A stretch of 6,541 nucleotides of DNA from an uncultured Lachnospiraceae bacterium (GCA_945492935.1 CALYVE010000101.1:1-6541), one strand, 5' to 3'; shown: positions 1 to 6,014, numbered from the stretch's first letter. Program-made: numbers and translations. Notes: a model not told the origin generated them from the sequence alone.

Positions 1-352
1 AACCAATATCATCCATGTAATGATTCAGCAAAGCGATTTTGCGCATCTCACTTTTTGCTACAAAACCAACCGGAGTTCCAATCGTTTCGTGGCAAATCAG
101 AATATCAAAATAACTGCGGTGATTACTTACGAATAAAACCGGTACATTCTTAGGAATGTTCTCGATTCCCTTTGCTTCGATTTTGCAACCGGAAATCTTA
201 AGTTCCTTGCGGAAGAAAGCGGATACATATTTGCGCGCTTTTTTCCATGATTTTTCCGGATCCTTTTTCCAAAGATTTCTCAAATACCAGTGGTATGGCA
301 TACTGAAAAATAAAGCGAACATTAATACAATTCCTACACCAAGAGATTTCAT
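1..352 (-). CDS. plsC: 1-acyl-sn-glycerol-3-phosphate acyltransferase (PlsC family), 3' end missing
   Basis: Only the first 117 codons are present; the gene runs off the left edge. Members of this family (LPLAT/AGPAT) acylate lysophosphatidic acid to phosphatidic acid at the inner membrane face, the second step of phospholipid synthesis. Seen here: a hydrophobic N-terminal anchor (about residues 4-20), then a basic stretch, then the catalytic HX4D motif at His78-Asp83 within SNHRSYFD, followed by GFVAKSEMRK (96-105), matching the usual block after motif I. The later substrate-binding motifs (FPEGTRS-like) lie outside the window. The ATG at 352 is preceded by AAGGAGGG (360-367) with 8 bp spacing to the GGAGG core. 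That site lies in the 18-bp gap behind the malQ stop, so the gene is probably translated from the malQ transcript. The family is secure; the exact acyl acceptor is inferred. Confidence 0.9.
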   Translation of the reverse strand, partial: MKSLGVGIVLMFALFFSMPYHWYLRNLWKKDPEKSWKKARKYVSAFFRKELKISGCKIEAKGIENIPKNVPVLFVSNHRSYFDILICHETIGTPVGFVAKSEMRKIALLNHYMDDIG

Positions 353-370
353 GTCAACGCCCTCCTTGTA

Positions 371-1885
371 TTAGTATCTACCAAACATTTTACATGTCTC
401 ATACAAACGTGCTTCCAGTGCCGGAGTAATAGCATCTTCCTTGTAACGCCATGCCCAGTTTCCTTCGCCGACACCGGGTGTATTCATACGCGCCCAGGAA
501 TCTAAACAAAGGATGTCCTGCATCGGGATGATTGCCATATTGGCAACGGAACCAAGACAGGCACGAATTAAAATCCAGCAAATGTCATAGCCGTCGGTCC
601 AATAATATCTGCGAAGCTTATCCTTTGATGCTTCGTAGCAGTTTTTATACCAGCCAATTGTTGTATCATTGTCATGTGTGCCTGTATAGCATACGCAGTT
701 GCGTGTGAAGTTATGAGGAAGGAAATCGTTCTCCTCCGGATTCTCAAACGCAAACTGAAGTACCTTCATACCCGGGAAGCCAAACTTCTCACGAAGCTCC
801 GATACGGACTCATTAATCTCACCTAAATCTTCTGCGATGATTGGAAGACGGTAACCAAGTGTAGCTTCAAGCTGTGTGAAGAAGCTTACGCCGGGTGCCT
901 TAATCCATTTGCCGTTAATCGCCGTTGTCTCTCCGTATGGAACGGCCCAAAATTCGTCAAAACCACGGAAGTGGTCAATACGAAGGAAGTCAGACATCAT
1001 GAGCTGATGACGAATACGTGCCTGCCACCATTCGTAGGCTGTCTCTGTATGCTTTTCCCAGTTGTAAAGCGGATTACCCCACAACTGACCGGTTGCCGAA
1101 AAATAATCCGGTGGTACACCTGCAACAACCGTTGGGTAGCCATCTTTGTCTAATAAGAATAATTTTTGATTTGCCCATACGTCGACGCTATCCCAAGCCA
1201 TAAAAATAGGAATATCACCGACAATGGAAATACCGTTATCGTTGGCATAAGCCTTAAGCTTGTTCCACTCATAAAAGAACAAGAACTGGATAAAACGATA
1301 GTAGTCCATTTCTTTTTGGAGCTTTTCAACCCAGACTGCACGTTGTTTTTTTGTAGGCTTTTTGAGGTTATCTTCCCACATATACCATGGAAGACCATCG
1401 TGATAGTCTTTGCCTGCCATAAATAATGCATAGTCCTCCAACCAGCTTGCCTGTGACTGACAGAATGTTCTGTACTGCGTCATCAATTCTTCGTCAGTGG
1501 AAAACCCATCTTTGTAAGTGTTATCGCAAAAGCGCTCATAGGCCGTTTTCAAAAGGCCATATTTGAATTCAATCACTTCGCCATAGCTAACCTGCTCCGG
1601 ATTCCAGCTCGGCATGTCAGCAAAATCCGCATCATCAAGCAAATCCAATTCTTTGAGATGATCAGGACTGATAATAAGCGGCTGACCCGCAAATGCCGAG
1701 AACGGCTGATATGGGGAGTCACCAAAGCCGGTGTGGCCAAGTGGTAAAACTTGCCACATGTTCAGACCGGATTTTACAAGAAAATCTATGAAACGATACG
1801 CATTCTGTCCTAAATCTCCAATTCCGTACGGTCCCGGAAGTGAGGTTGGATGTAACAAAATGCCTGCGTATTTCTGTGGTTTCAA
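371..1885 (-). CDS. malQ: 4-alpha-glucanotransferase (amylomaltase, GH77)
   Basis: Cytoplasmic disproportionating enzyme that transfers alpha-1,4-glucan segments between maltooligosaccharides, used in maltose, starch and glycogen breakdown. The 504-residue length is normal for bacterial MalQ. Visible GH77 blocks, in order: LHPTSLPGPYGIGDLG (11-26), GDIPIFMAWDS (223-233), GVPPDYFSATGQLWGNPLYNW (start at 256), LRIDHFRGF with the catalytic nucleophile Asp304, IIAEDLGEI with acid/base Glu352, and THDND with Asp405, equivalent to Asp293, Glu340 and Asp395 of Thermus amylomaltase. The C-terminal NTPGVGEGNWAWR block (468-480) is intact. The start is TTG: an in-frame TAA lies three codons upstream, GGAGG (1895-1899) sits 9 nt before the TTG, and the first in-frame ATG (Met43) would remove a conserved block. 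A near-consensus promoter lies at 1941-1969. plsC follows 18 bp downstream. Confidence 0.96.
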   Translation of the reverse strand: MKPQKYAGILLHPTSLPGPYGIGDLGQNAYRFIDFLVKSGLNMWQVLPLGHTGFGDSPYQPFSAFAGQPLIISPDHLKELDLLDDADFADMPSWNPEQVSYGEVIEFKYGLLKTAYERFCDNTYKDGFSTDEELMTQYRTFCQSQASWLEDYALFMAGKDYHDGLPWYMWEDNLKKPTKKQRAVWVEKLQKEMDYYRFIQFLFFYEWNKLKAYANDNGISIVGDIPIFMAWDSVDVWANQKLFLLDKDGYPTVVAGVPPDYFSATGQLWGNPLYNWEKHTETAYEWWQARIRHQLMMSDFLRIDHFRGFDEFWAVPYGETTAINGKWIKAPGVSFFTQLEATLGYRLPIIAEDLGEINESVSELREKFGFPGMKVLQFAFENPEENDFLPHNFTRNCVCYTGTHDNDTTIGWYKNCYEASKDKLRRYYWTDGYDICWILIRACLGSVANMAIIPMQDILCLDSWARMNTPGVGEGNWAWRYKEDAITPALEARLYETCKMFGRY

Positions 1886-1894
1886 ATGTAGTTA

Positions 1895-1899
1895 CCTCC
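1895..1899 (-). promoter_or_regulatory. GGAGG ribosome binding site fixing the malQ TTG start
   Basis: GGAGG on the minus strand, 9 nt before the TTG codon at 1883-1885. The TAA directly after the GGAGG is in frame with malQ, so no earlier start is possible. The site lies inside ATGGAGGTAACT; the ATG there opens a different frame that does not encode MalQ. Confidence 0.85.
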
Positions 1900-1940
1900 A
1901 TTGCTGTGTTTTGCAAATGATGCCATAAACATTACCCCTA

Positions 1941-1969
1941 ATTATACACAAAAACAAGCAAAAAAACAA
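1941..1969 (-). promoter_or_regulatory. SigA-type promoter for malQ-plsC
   Basis: Minus-strand -10 TATAAT (1941-1946, 6/6) and -35 TTGTTT (1964-1969, TTG core) separated by 17 bp of T-rich sequence. The predicted transcript start near 1934 leaves a short leader of about 48 nt before the malQ TTG. A perfect TTGACA at 1992-1997 also exists further upstream, but its best -10 at 17 bp is poor (TAAGCT). Confidence 0.7.
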
Positions 1970-1979
1970 GCTTACTTGT
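1960..1979 (-). terminator. Weak terminator-like hairpin behind the aminotransferase
   Basis: On the minus strand ACAAG (1975-1979), loop TAAG, CTTGT (1966-1970), then a run of T to 1960. The stem is only 5 bp with two G-C pairs, so termination is doubtful. It overlaps the malQ -35 hexamer. No better terminator is visible between the aminotransferase stop at 2109 and malQ, so read-through is possible. Confidence 0.25.
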
Positions 1980-2001
1980 ACATCTGGTTTCTGTCAAGTA
2001 A
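1972..2001. repeat. 7-bp inverted repeat upstream of the malQ promoter
   Basis: Arms TTACTTG (1972-1978) and CAAGTAA (1995-2001) around a 16-bp spacer, immediately upstream of the malQ -35. The right arm overlaps the TTGACA noted on the minus strand. It could be an operator, but arms this short and A/T-rich can arise by chance. Confidence 0.3.
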
Positions 2002-2015
2002 TCGTTGGCACGATT
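2000..2015. promoter_or_regulatory. Compact palindrome, candidate operator upstream of malQ
   Basis: Perfect inverted repeat AATCGT (2000-2005), centre TGGC, ACGATT (2010-2015). It lies about 30 bp upstream of the malQ -35 and roughly 66-80 bp before the predicted transcript start, a position that would suit an activator or an auxiliary operator. The size and symmetry suit a dimeric HTH regulator, but no regulator gene is in the window and no known motif is matched with confidence. Confidence 0.35.
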
Positions 2016-2026
2016 CTTACCCGGAC

Positions 2027-2071
2027 GTTTTCTTCACGGTGATGGTTCCATTCCGGGAGTGCGAAGAAAAC
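2027..2071. repeat. 9-bp perfect inverted repeat in the aminotransferase-malQ gap
   Basis: Arms GTTTTCTTC (2027-2035) and GAAGAAAAC (2063-2071) flank a 27-bp centre. On the minus strand it would form a long-looped hairpin in the 3' UTR of the aminotransferase transcript, but no T run follows, so it is not a standard intrinsic terminator. Function unknown. Confidence 0.4.
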
Positions 2072-2108
2072 TGTTTGTTCCGAAACAATTGCCAACAATC
2101 ATTTTACT

Positions 2109-3296
2109 TTACTTGTAGATCTTGTAAAGCTGCTCGAAGAGTGGAATAGAGCGCTCAACCATGTCAGTTGTAACACAGTAGGAAATGCGGAAATGACCCG
2201 GACAGTTGAAGCTGTCACCCGGAACAATAATTAAATTCAGCTCCTTCGCTGCACGCCAGCAGAACTCGTTTGCATCTGCGATAACCGAACGAGGGAACAT
2301 GTAGAAGGTTCCGCCCGGTTCCACAACCTCGTACCCAATGCGGGTAAGCTCTCGATATAAAATGTCTTTGTTCTTTTCGTAGATGGATAAATCGCTTGTC
2401 ATATCAAGAACCTTCTCAACCCCAAGCTGAATGATAGAAGGTGGACAGTTGTGTCCCGTAAATCTTGAAATCTGACCGCACATAAGAACGATTAATTCCG
2501 CATCCTTACATGCAGGGTTCACTGCCACGTAACCGATACGCTCACCAGGGAGAGAAACGGACTTACTGAATGAGTAGCAGCAAATGGAATTATCATAATA
2601 TTTTGATATAAATGGTGAATCTGTGCCGGCGAAAACGATTTCCCGGTACGGTTCATCAGAAACTAAATAAATTTCGTGACCATATTCCGCTTCCTTTGCT
2701 TTTAATAAAGCTGCAAGACGAGTAATTGTTTCTGTTGAGTAAACAATACCTGATGGGTTGTTTGGAGAGTTAATTAAAATAGCCTGAACATTTGGATTTA
2801 AGGCTTTTTCGAACTCTTCAAAGTTAATCTGGAAGGTGTCAATATCAGCAGGCACGACCGTAAGCTTAGCGCCGGTACCTGTCACATAAGGAACGTACTC
2901 CGGGAAGTATGGAGCAAACGTAATGACCTCATCGCCGTCCTTTACTACGCAACGGATTGCATGCGCAAGTGCGCCTGCAGCACCGGAAGACATGAAAATA
3001 TGTTCCGGACCATAGTTCATGCCAAAACGACGATTTAAGGAAGCCGCAACAGCAGCACGTGTAGAATCGAGACCAAGAGAAGGACTGTATCCGTGGAGGG
3101 AAACAGGGTTCTTCGTCTGTAATAATTCAATCATATAATCTGTGAATTCCTGCGGAACCGGTACAGATGGGTTGCCGATGGAAAAGTTAAAAATGTTTTC
3201 TGCTCCGATTTCGGCAGCTTTTTTATTTGCATAGGTAAAAAACTCGCGAATGACAGAGCCTTTACCTGTCATGTCCTTGTACATTTCGTTAATCAT
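2109..3296 (-). CDS. PLP-dependent aminotransferase, class I/II (aspartate aminotransferase-like)
   Basis: Soluble fold-type I transaminase of 395 residues, the usual length. It carries the family landmarks: FSIGNPSVPVP (38-48) near the N-terminus, SSGAAGAL (103-110) for phosphate binding, NSPNNPSG (176-183), SDEPYREI with cofactor-contacting Asp214 and Tyr217, YSFSKSVSLPGERIGY with the Schiff-base lysine Lys245, and HFRISYC with the substrate-carboxylate Arg370. These identify the family; the amino donor is not resolved. Aspartate, alanine or aromatic amino acids are all possible, so no symbol is given. The reading frame extends back to a TTG at 3317, but that segment contains GGAGG (3304-3308), which sits 7 nt before the ATG at 3296, so I place the start there. 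It has its own promoter at 3333-3361 and lies between the chemoreceptor terminator and malQ; no pathway partner is nearby. Confidence 0.93.
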   Translation of the reverse strand: MINEMYKDMTGKGSVIREFFTYANKKAAEIGAENIFNFSIGNPSVPVPQEFTDYMIELLQTKNPVSLHGYSPSLGLDSTRAAVAASLNRRFGMNYGPEHIFMSSGAAGALAHAIRCVVKDGDEVITFAPYFPEYVPYVTGTGAKLTVVPADIDTFQINFEEFEKALNPNVQAILINSPNNPSGIVYSTETITRLAALLKAKEAEYGHEIYLVSDEPYREIVFAGTDSPFISKYYDNSICCYSFSKSVSLPGERIGYVAVNPACKDAELIVLMCGQISRFTGHNCPPSIIQLGVEKVLDMTSDLSIYEKNKDILYRELTRIGYEVVEPGGTFYMFPRSVIADANEFCWRAAKELNLIIVPGDSFNCPGHFRISYCVTTDMVERSIPLFEQLYKIYK

Positions 3297-3332
3297 GAAA
3301 AAACCTCCAATTTGCAATAAATACTGTTACCT

Positions 3333-3361
3333 ATTATAAGCATAAATATGGAAAAAAGCAA
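3333..3361 (-). promoter_or_regulatory. SigA-type promoter for the aminotransferase
   Basis: Minus-strand -10 TATAAT (3333-3338, 6/6) and -35 TTGCTT (3356-3361, TTG core only) with 17-bp spacing. The predicted start near 3326 gives a leader of about 30 nt containing the GGAGG site. It lies downstream of the terminator at 3443-3479, so the gene should be transcribed independently. Confidence 0.65.
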
Positions 3362-3389
3362 ATCAGAAAGAATCGCTTTTGCCCCATTT

Positions 3390-3409
3390 TTTGCAATTGT
3401 ATTGCCAAA
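3390..3409. promoter_or_regulatory. Imperfect palindrome upstream of the aminotransferase promoter
   Basis: Arms GCAAT (3393-3397) and ATTGC (3401-3405) around TGT, extended by TTT on the left and AAA on the right with one extra C. It is centred about 40 bp upstream of the -35 hexamer. A possible regulator site; nothing else supports it. Confidence 0.22.
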
Positions 3410-3442
3410 GGGGATCTGCACCAAAATACCGCGGAAAAGAAC

Positions 3443-3479
3443 AAAAAAACGAGCAATGATGTTGGCTCATCACTGCTCG
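3443..3479 (-). terminator. Strong intrinsic terminator of the chemoreceptor-like gene
   Basis: Arms CGAGCA-A-TGATG (3450-3461) and CATCA-C-TGCTCG (3468-3479) form an 11-bp stem with one A/C mismatch and a 6-nt loop. On the minus strand the stem is followed by seven T (3443-3449). No T run follows on the plus strand, so it acts in one direction. It lies about 100 nt after the stop at 3583 and separates that gene from the aminotransferase. Confidence 0.85.
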
Positions 3480-3582
3480 CTTAGAGGGGAGAGAGGATTT
3501 GAAAACTCTTACAATACCCACTATAAAATGAAACTGTGTTTTAATTATGTTCGAATTGTGTATAATATGTGAAAAAGTTGTA

Positions 3583-4176
3583 TTACATATTTGCAATCTC
3601 TTGCATAGAAGAATCAAGCTGACGCAAGGTCTTTTGGATGGAATCATTAATCATACCGGACTCATGTGCCATCTTACCGAATTCGTGTGCAACAACCGTA
3701 AATCCTCGACCGGCCTCACCGGCACGTGCAGCTTCGATAGAAGCATTCAGTGCAAGGATGTTCTGCTTGTTCTCAATCTTCTTAAGACCCTGTGACTTTG
3801 AAGTAAGCTCCTTAATTAAGTCGGCAGATTCCTCAACCGCACTCGAGAAAGAAGACTGTAATTCATCATACATTTTCTTGCGGTAAGAAGATTCTAATAA
3901 GTGCTGGATGGAAAGAGCCAGATATTCACCGGCTGCCATAACCGTGTCTTCGTCTGCATTCTCATCTAACGGTCCTCCGACAACTGAAGCAACGATTACG
4001 TCATCTACTTCGATATCCTCGCTGAATGCTTCAATGTTATTGCGTGAGAATCCAAGCTTGTTTGAAATAAAATTGCCTTCATCGTCGAGGGCAACTGCAA
4101 TCATGTTCGTAGCTTTCGCCCATTTTTCCATAAGTTCGTCTAATGCGTTGCTATCTAAATAATCTTGAATGGTCAT
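3583..4176 (-). CDS. Short soluble chemoreceptor-like protein (PocR-like N-terminus plus MCP hairpin tip)
   Basis: A 197-residue protein with no membrane segment. Residues 137-173 match the most conserved part of methyl-accepting chemotaxis proteins, the hairpin tip that contacts CheA and CheW (NILALNASIEAARAGEAGRG and VVAHEFGKMAHES). Glu148 and Arg151 correspond to the trimer-contact Glu385 and Arg388 of E. coli Tsr. The helices on each side are far shorter than in normal receptors, with about 40 residues before the tip and 35 after, so little room remains for methylation sites. Residues 10-40 and 54-80 (EKWAKATNMIAVALDDEGN, VVGGPL) resemble a PocR-type sensory domain without its usual Cys-bearing middle; this is inference from memory of the family. 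The ATG at 4176 follows AAGGGGG with 8-nt spacing. It is monocistronic, with a promoter at 4216-4244 and a terminator at 3443-3479. Likely role: cytoplasmic sensing that feeds the chemotaxis array; the ligand is unknown. Confidence 0.8.
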   Translation of the reverse strand: MTIQDYLDSNALDELMEKWAKATNMIAVALDDEGNFISNKLGFSRNNIEAFSEDIEVDDVIVASVVGGPLDENADEDTVMAAGEYLALSIQHLLESSYRKKMYDELQSSFSSAVEESADLIKELTSKSQGLKKIENKQNILALNASIEAARAGEAGRGFTVVAHEFGKMAHESGMINDSIQKTLRQLDSSMQEIANM

Positions 4177-4215
4177 ACATGTAGCCCCCTTCTTGTAAAC
4201 AAAAATACTATTAAT

Positions 4216-4244
4216 ATTCTATCGAATTTTGCGGAATAATTCAA
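4216..4244 (-). promoter_or_regulatory. Promoter of the chemoreceptor-like gene
   Basis: Minus-strand -35 TTGAAT (4239-4244, 4/6) and -10 TAGAAT (4216-4221, 5/6) with 17-bp spacing. The predicted start near 4209 gives a leader of about 33 nt. The -10 area also contains TCGATAG, which resembles the flagellar SigD -10 (CCGATAT), but the matching -35 position reads TTGA rather than TAAA, so SigA control is the better call. Confidence 0.55.
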
Positions 4245-4258
4245 TAAAAATATATAAG
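4229..4258 (+). promoter_or_regulatory. Weak candidate promoter for tatD-rsmA, overlapping the divergent promoter
   Basis: Plus-strand TTGCGG (4229-4234) and TATAAG (4253-4258), 18-bp spacing. An alternative is TTGCGA (4273-4278) with GACAAT (4295-4300) at 16 bp. Neither is strong. The first would overlap the minus-strand promoter at 4216-4244, so the two transcription units could compete for RNA polymerase. Confidence 0.28.
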
Positions 4259-4328
4259 TTTTGTAAAAAACTTGCGAGTAAATCAAAAATATGTGACAAT
4301 GGTGCAAGTAAGAGAGGTAATTTATAAG

Positions 4329-5126
4329 ATGATACGAATTTTTGATACACACGCACATTATGATGACGAAGCATTCGATAAAGATTGTGAGGAACTTCTG
4401 AAAAGCTTTCCGGAGCATAATGTAATGGCAGTAACAAATATAGGAACGAATATTGATACATCCCGTATTACAGCGCAGCTTACCGAGCAATATGACTATG
4501 TATACGGTGCTGTAGGTATGTATCCGACAGAGGTTTATGCATTTGAAACTTCAGATGCCATGGAGCAGCTTCGCTCCCTTGTCACGGAGCATGAACGGGT
4601 TGTTGCTATCGGCGAGATTGGACTTGATTATCATTATGATAATATTGACAAGGCATTACAGCAAAAATGGTTCGAGGCACAGATGAATCTTGCACGAGAA
4701 CTGAACGTTCCGATTGTGGTTCATAGCCGGGATGCGGCGCAGGACACAATAGCAGTTATGCGTCAGGCAAAGGCAGGGGAAATAGGTGGTGTTGTACACT
4801 GCTATTCCTACACCAAGGAGACTGCACGCGAGTTTTTGGATATGGATTTTTATTTTGGCATAGGAGGAGTTGTCACATTCAAGAATGCGAAGAAGTTAGT
4901 AGAAGCGGTAGCCTATATCCCGATGGAACGTATGGTTTTGGAGACAGACAGTCCATATCTTTCCCCTATTCGCAGTGAACGAAACACTTCTTTGAATCTG
5001 CCGCTTGTTGCGGCAAAAATTGCTGAAATAAAAGGGATTTCTGTTCAGGAAGTTTATGATATTACTTGGGAAAATGCGCACAAATTATACAAAATCAAAG
5101 AACGTACGCAAGAAACCGGTCGGTAA
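4329..5126 (+). CDS. tatD: TatD-family metal-dependent DNase/hydrolase
   Basis: A 265-residue TIM-barrel metallohydrolase of the TatD family; members act as metal-dependent nucleases (3'-5' exonuclease or DNA repair roles reported) and are cytoplasmic. All expected metal ligands are visible: DTHAH (His8, His10), GEIGLDY (Glu96), VVHSRD (His132), VVHCYS (His157) and ETDSPYL (Asp207). The frame is open back to a TTG at 4272, but the conserved N-terminus begins at the ATG at 4329, which follows AGAGAGG (4311-4317) at a rather long 11-nt spacing, so I start there. The C-terminal helix region is complete. Its stop is 33 bp before rsmA, a very common neighbour in Firmicutes. The family is secure; the physiological substrate is not. 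Confidence 0.94.
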   Translation: MIRIFDTHAHYDDEAFDKDCEELLKSFPEHNVMAVTNIGTNIDTSRITAQLTEQYDYVYGAVGMYPTEVYAFETSDAMEQLRSLVTEHERVVAIGEIGLDYHYDNIDKALQQKWFEAQMNLARELNVPIVVHSRDAAQDTIAVMRQAKAGEIGGVVHCYSYTKETAREFLDMDFYFGIGGVVTFKNAKKLVEAVAYIPMERMVLETDSPYLSPIRSERNTSLNLPLVAAKIAEIKGISVQEVYDITWENAHKLYKIKERTQETGR

Positions 5127-5150
5127 TTGGCAAGACGGTACAAATTTGAC

Positions 5151-5155
5151 GGAGG
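5151..5155 (+). promoter_or_regulatory. GGAGG ribosome binding site fixing the rsmA ATG
   Basis: GGAGG followed by ACAT and the ATG at 5160. It excludes the upstream in-frame TTG at 5127, which would add 11 residues not typical of the family N-terminus. Confidence 0.75.
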
Positions 5156-5159
5156 ACAT

Positions 5160-6014
5160 ATGGAGAAATTAAGTAATCCACAGGTTACAATTGATATCAT
5201 CAAAAAATACAATTTTGCATTCCAAAAAAGATTCGGGCAGAATTTTTTGATTGATGCACATGTTATAAATAAGATTGTTGCCGCGGCGGACATCACAAAG
5301 GATGATATTGTTCTTGAGATCGGACCGGGCATCGGGACAATGACACAGTATCTTGCAGAGGCAGCCGGTCACGTTTATGCAGTTGAAATTGACAAGAACC
5401 TCCTTCCGGTGTTGGACGAGACACTTTCGGAATATGACAATGTAACAGTTGTAAATAATGATATTTTAAAGGTGGACATTCGGGAATTGGTTAGTGACAG
5501 AGAAGTAAAGGTTGTTGCAAATCTGCCATACTACATTACGACTCCAATTATTATGGGACTTTTTGAAAATCATATTCCGGCGTCTTCTATCACGGTTATG
5601 GTTCAAAAGGAGGTTGCGATGCGGATGCAGGCAGGTCCCGGAAGTAAAGATTATGGTGCACTTTCGCTTGCCGTGCAATATTATGCAAAGCCTTATATCG
5701 TTGCGAACGTACCGCCAAACTGTTTTATGCCAAGACCGAATGTTGGCTCGGCAGTTATTCGCCTGACAAAGCATGAGAAGCCACCGGTTGAGGTAGAGGA
5801 TGAAGCACTTATGTTTCGTCTGATTCGGGCATCCTTTAATCAGCGTCGTAAAACGTTGCAAAATGGAATTCACAATGCAGCAAACTTATCCTTCTCAAAG
5901 GAGCATGTTGTCGATGCATTAAATGCCCTTGGACTTCCGGAGTCTGTGCGTGGAGAGGCACTTACACTGGAACAGTTTGCAGCACTTGCGAATGAATTAA
6001 AAAAAGAGGAATAA
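5160..6014 (+). CDS. rsmA: 16S rRNA (adenine1518-N6/adenine1519-N6)-dimethyltransferase
   Basis: RsmA (KsgA) dimethylates the two adjacent adenines in the helix 45 loop of 16S rRNA using S-adenosylmethionine, a late check in small-subunit assembly; loss gives kasugamycin resistance. The 284 residues show the full set of motifs: KRFGQNFLID (23-32), SAM-binding EIGPGIGT (53-60), acidic Glu76 in VEID, NND at 99-101, catalytic NLPYY (121-125), MVQKEVAMRM (147-156), FMPRPNVGSAV (189-199) and FNQRRKTL (226-233) in the C-terminal helical domain. The frame reaches back to a TTG at 5127 abutting the tatD stop, but that codon has no ribosome site. GGAGG (5151-5155) lies 4 nt before the ATG at 5160, a slightly tight but clear pairing. 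It is co-oriented and probably co-transcribed with tatD and the small gene at 6071. The usual interposed rnmV is missing. Confidence 0.97.
   Translation: MEKLSNPQVTIDIIKKYNFAFQKRFGQNFLIDAHVINKIVAAADITKDDIVLEIGPGIGTMTQYLAEAAGHVYAVEIDKNLLPVLDETLSEYDNVTVVNNDILKVDIRELVSDREVKVVANLPYYITTPIIMGLFENHIPASSITVMVQKEVAMRMQAGPGSKDYGALSLAVQYYAKPYIVANVPPNCFMPRPNVGSAVIRLTKHEKPPVEVEDEALMFRLIRASFNQRRKTLQNGIHNAANLSFSKEHVVDALNALGLPESVRGEALTLEQFAALANELKKEE

Noticed and set aside
156..374. Plus-strand open frame of 72 codons at the left edge
   Set aside because: It lies antisense to the plsC coding region, which has clear family motifs, and has no recognisable content.
1992..1997. Perfect minus-strand TTGACA upstream of malQ as the -35 of a second promoter
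   Set aside because: The hexamers at 16-18 bp spacing are poor -10 matches (best TAAGCT), whereas TTGTTT with TATAAT at 17 bp is available downstream.
3481..3515. Minus-strand sequence resembling the T arm and acceptor end of a tRNA (TTCAAATC followed by CTCTCTCC)
   Set aside because: The T-stem does not pair in the canonical register, there is no anticodon arm or matching 5' acceptor half, and no CCA end. At most a chance or decayed resemblance.
3561..3566. Plus-strand TATAAT in the gap downstream of the chemoreceptor-like gene
   Set aside because: No -35 at an acceptable distance and no plus-strand gene downstream; the sequence ahead is the antisense of the chemoreceptor-like gene.
4215..4245. 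Flagellar SigD promoter for the chemoreceptor-like gene (TCGATAG)
   Set aside because: Only the -10-like part is present; the expected TAAA at the -35 position is TTGA, and the overlapping SigA boxes fit better.
4173..4490. Minus-strand 105-codon frame rich in hydrophobic residues upstream of the chemoreceptor-like gene
   Set aside because: It overlaps the chemoreceptor promoter region and the 5' part of tatD antisense; its apparent hydrophobicity comes from A/T-rich DNA and it has no ribosome site.
5466..5873. Minus-strand open frame of 135 codons inside rsmA
   Set aside because: Fully antisense to well-conserved rsmA motifs; composition (many Arg, Cys, Asn) is typical of a shadow frame.
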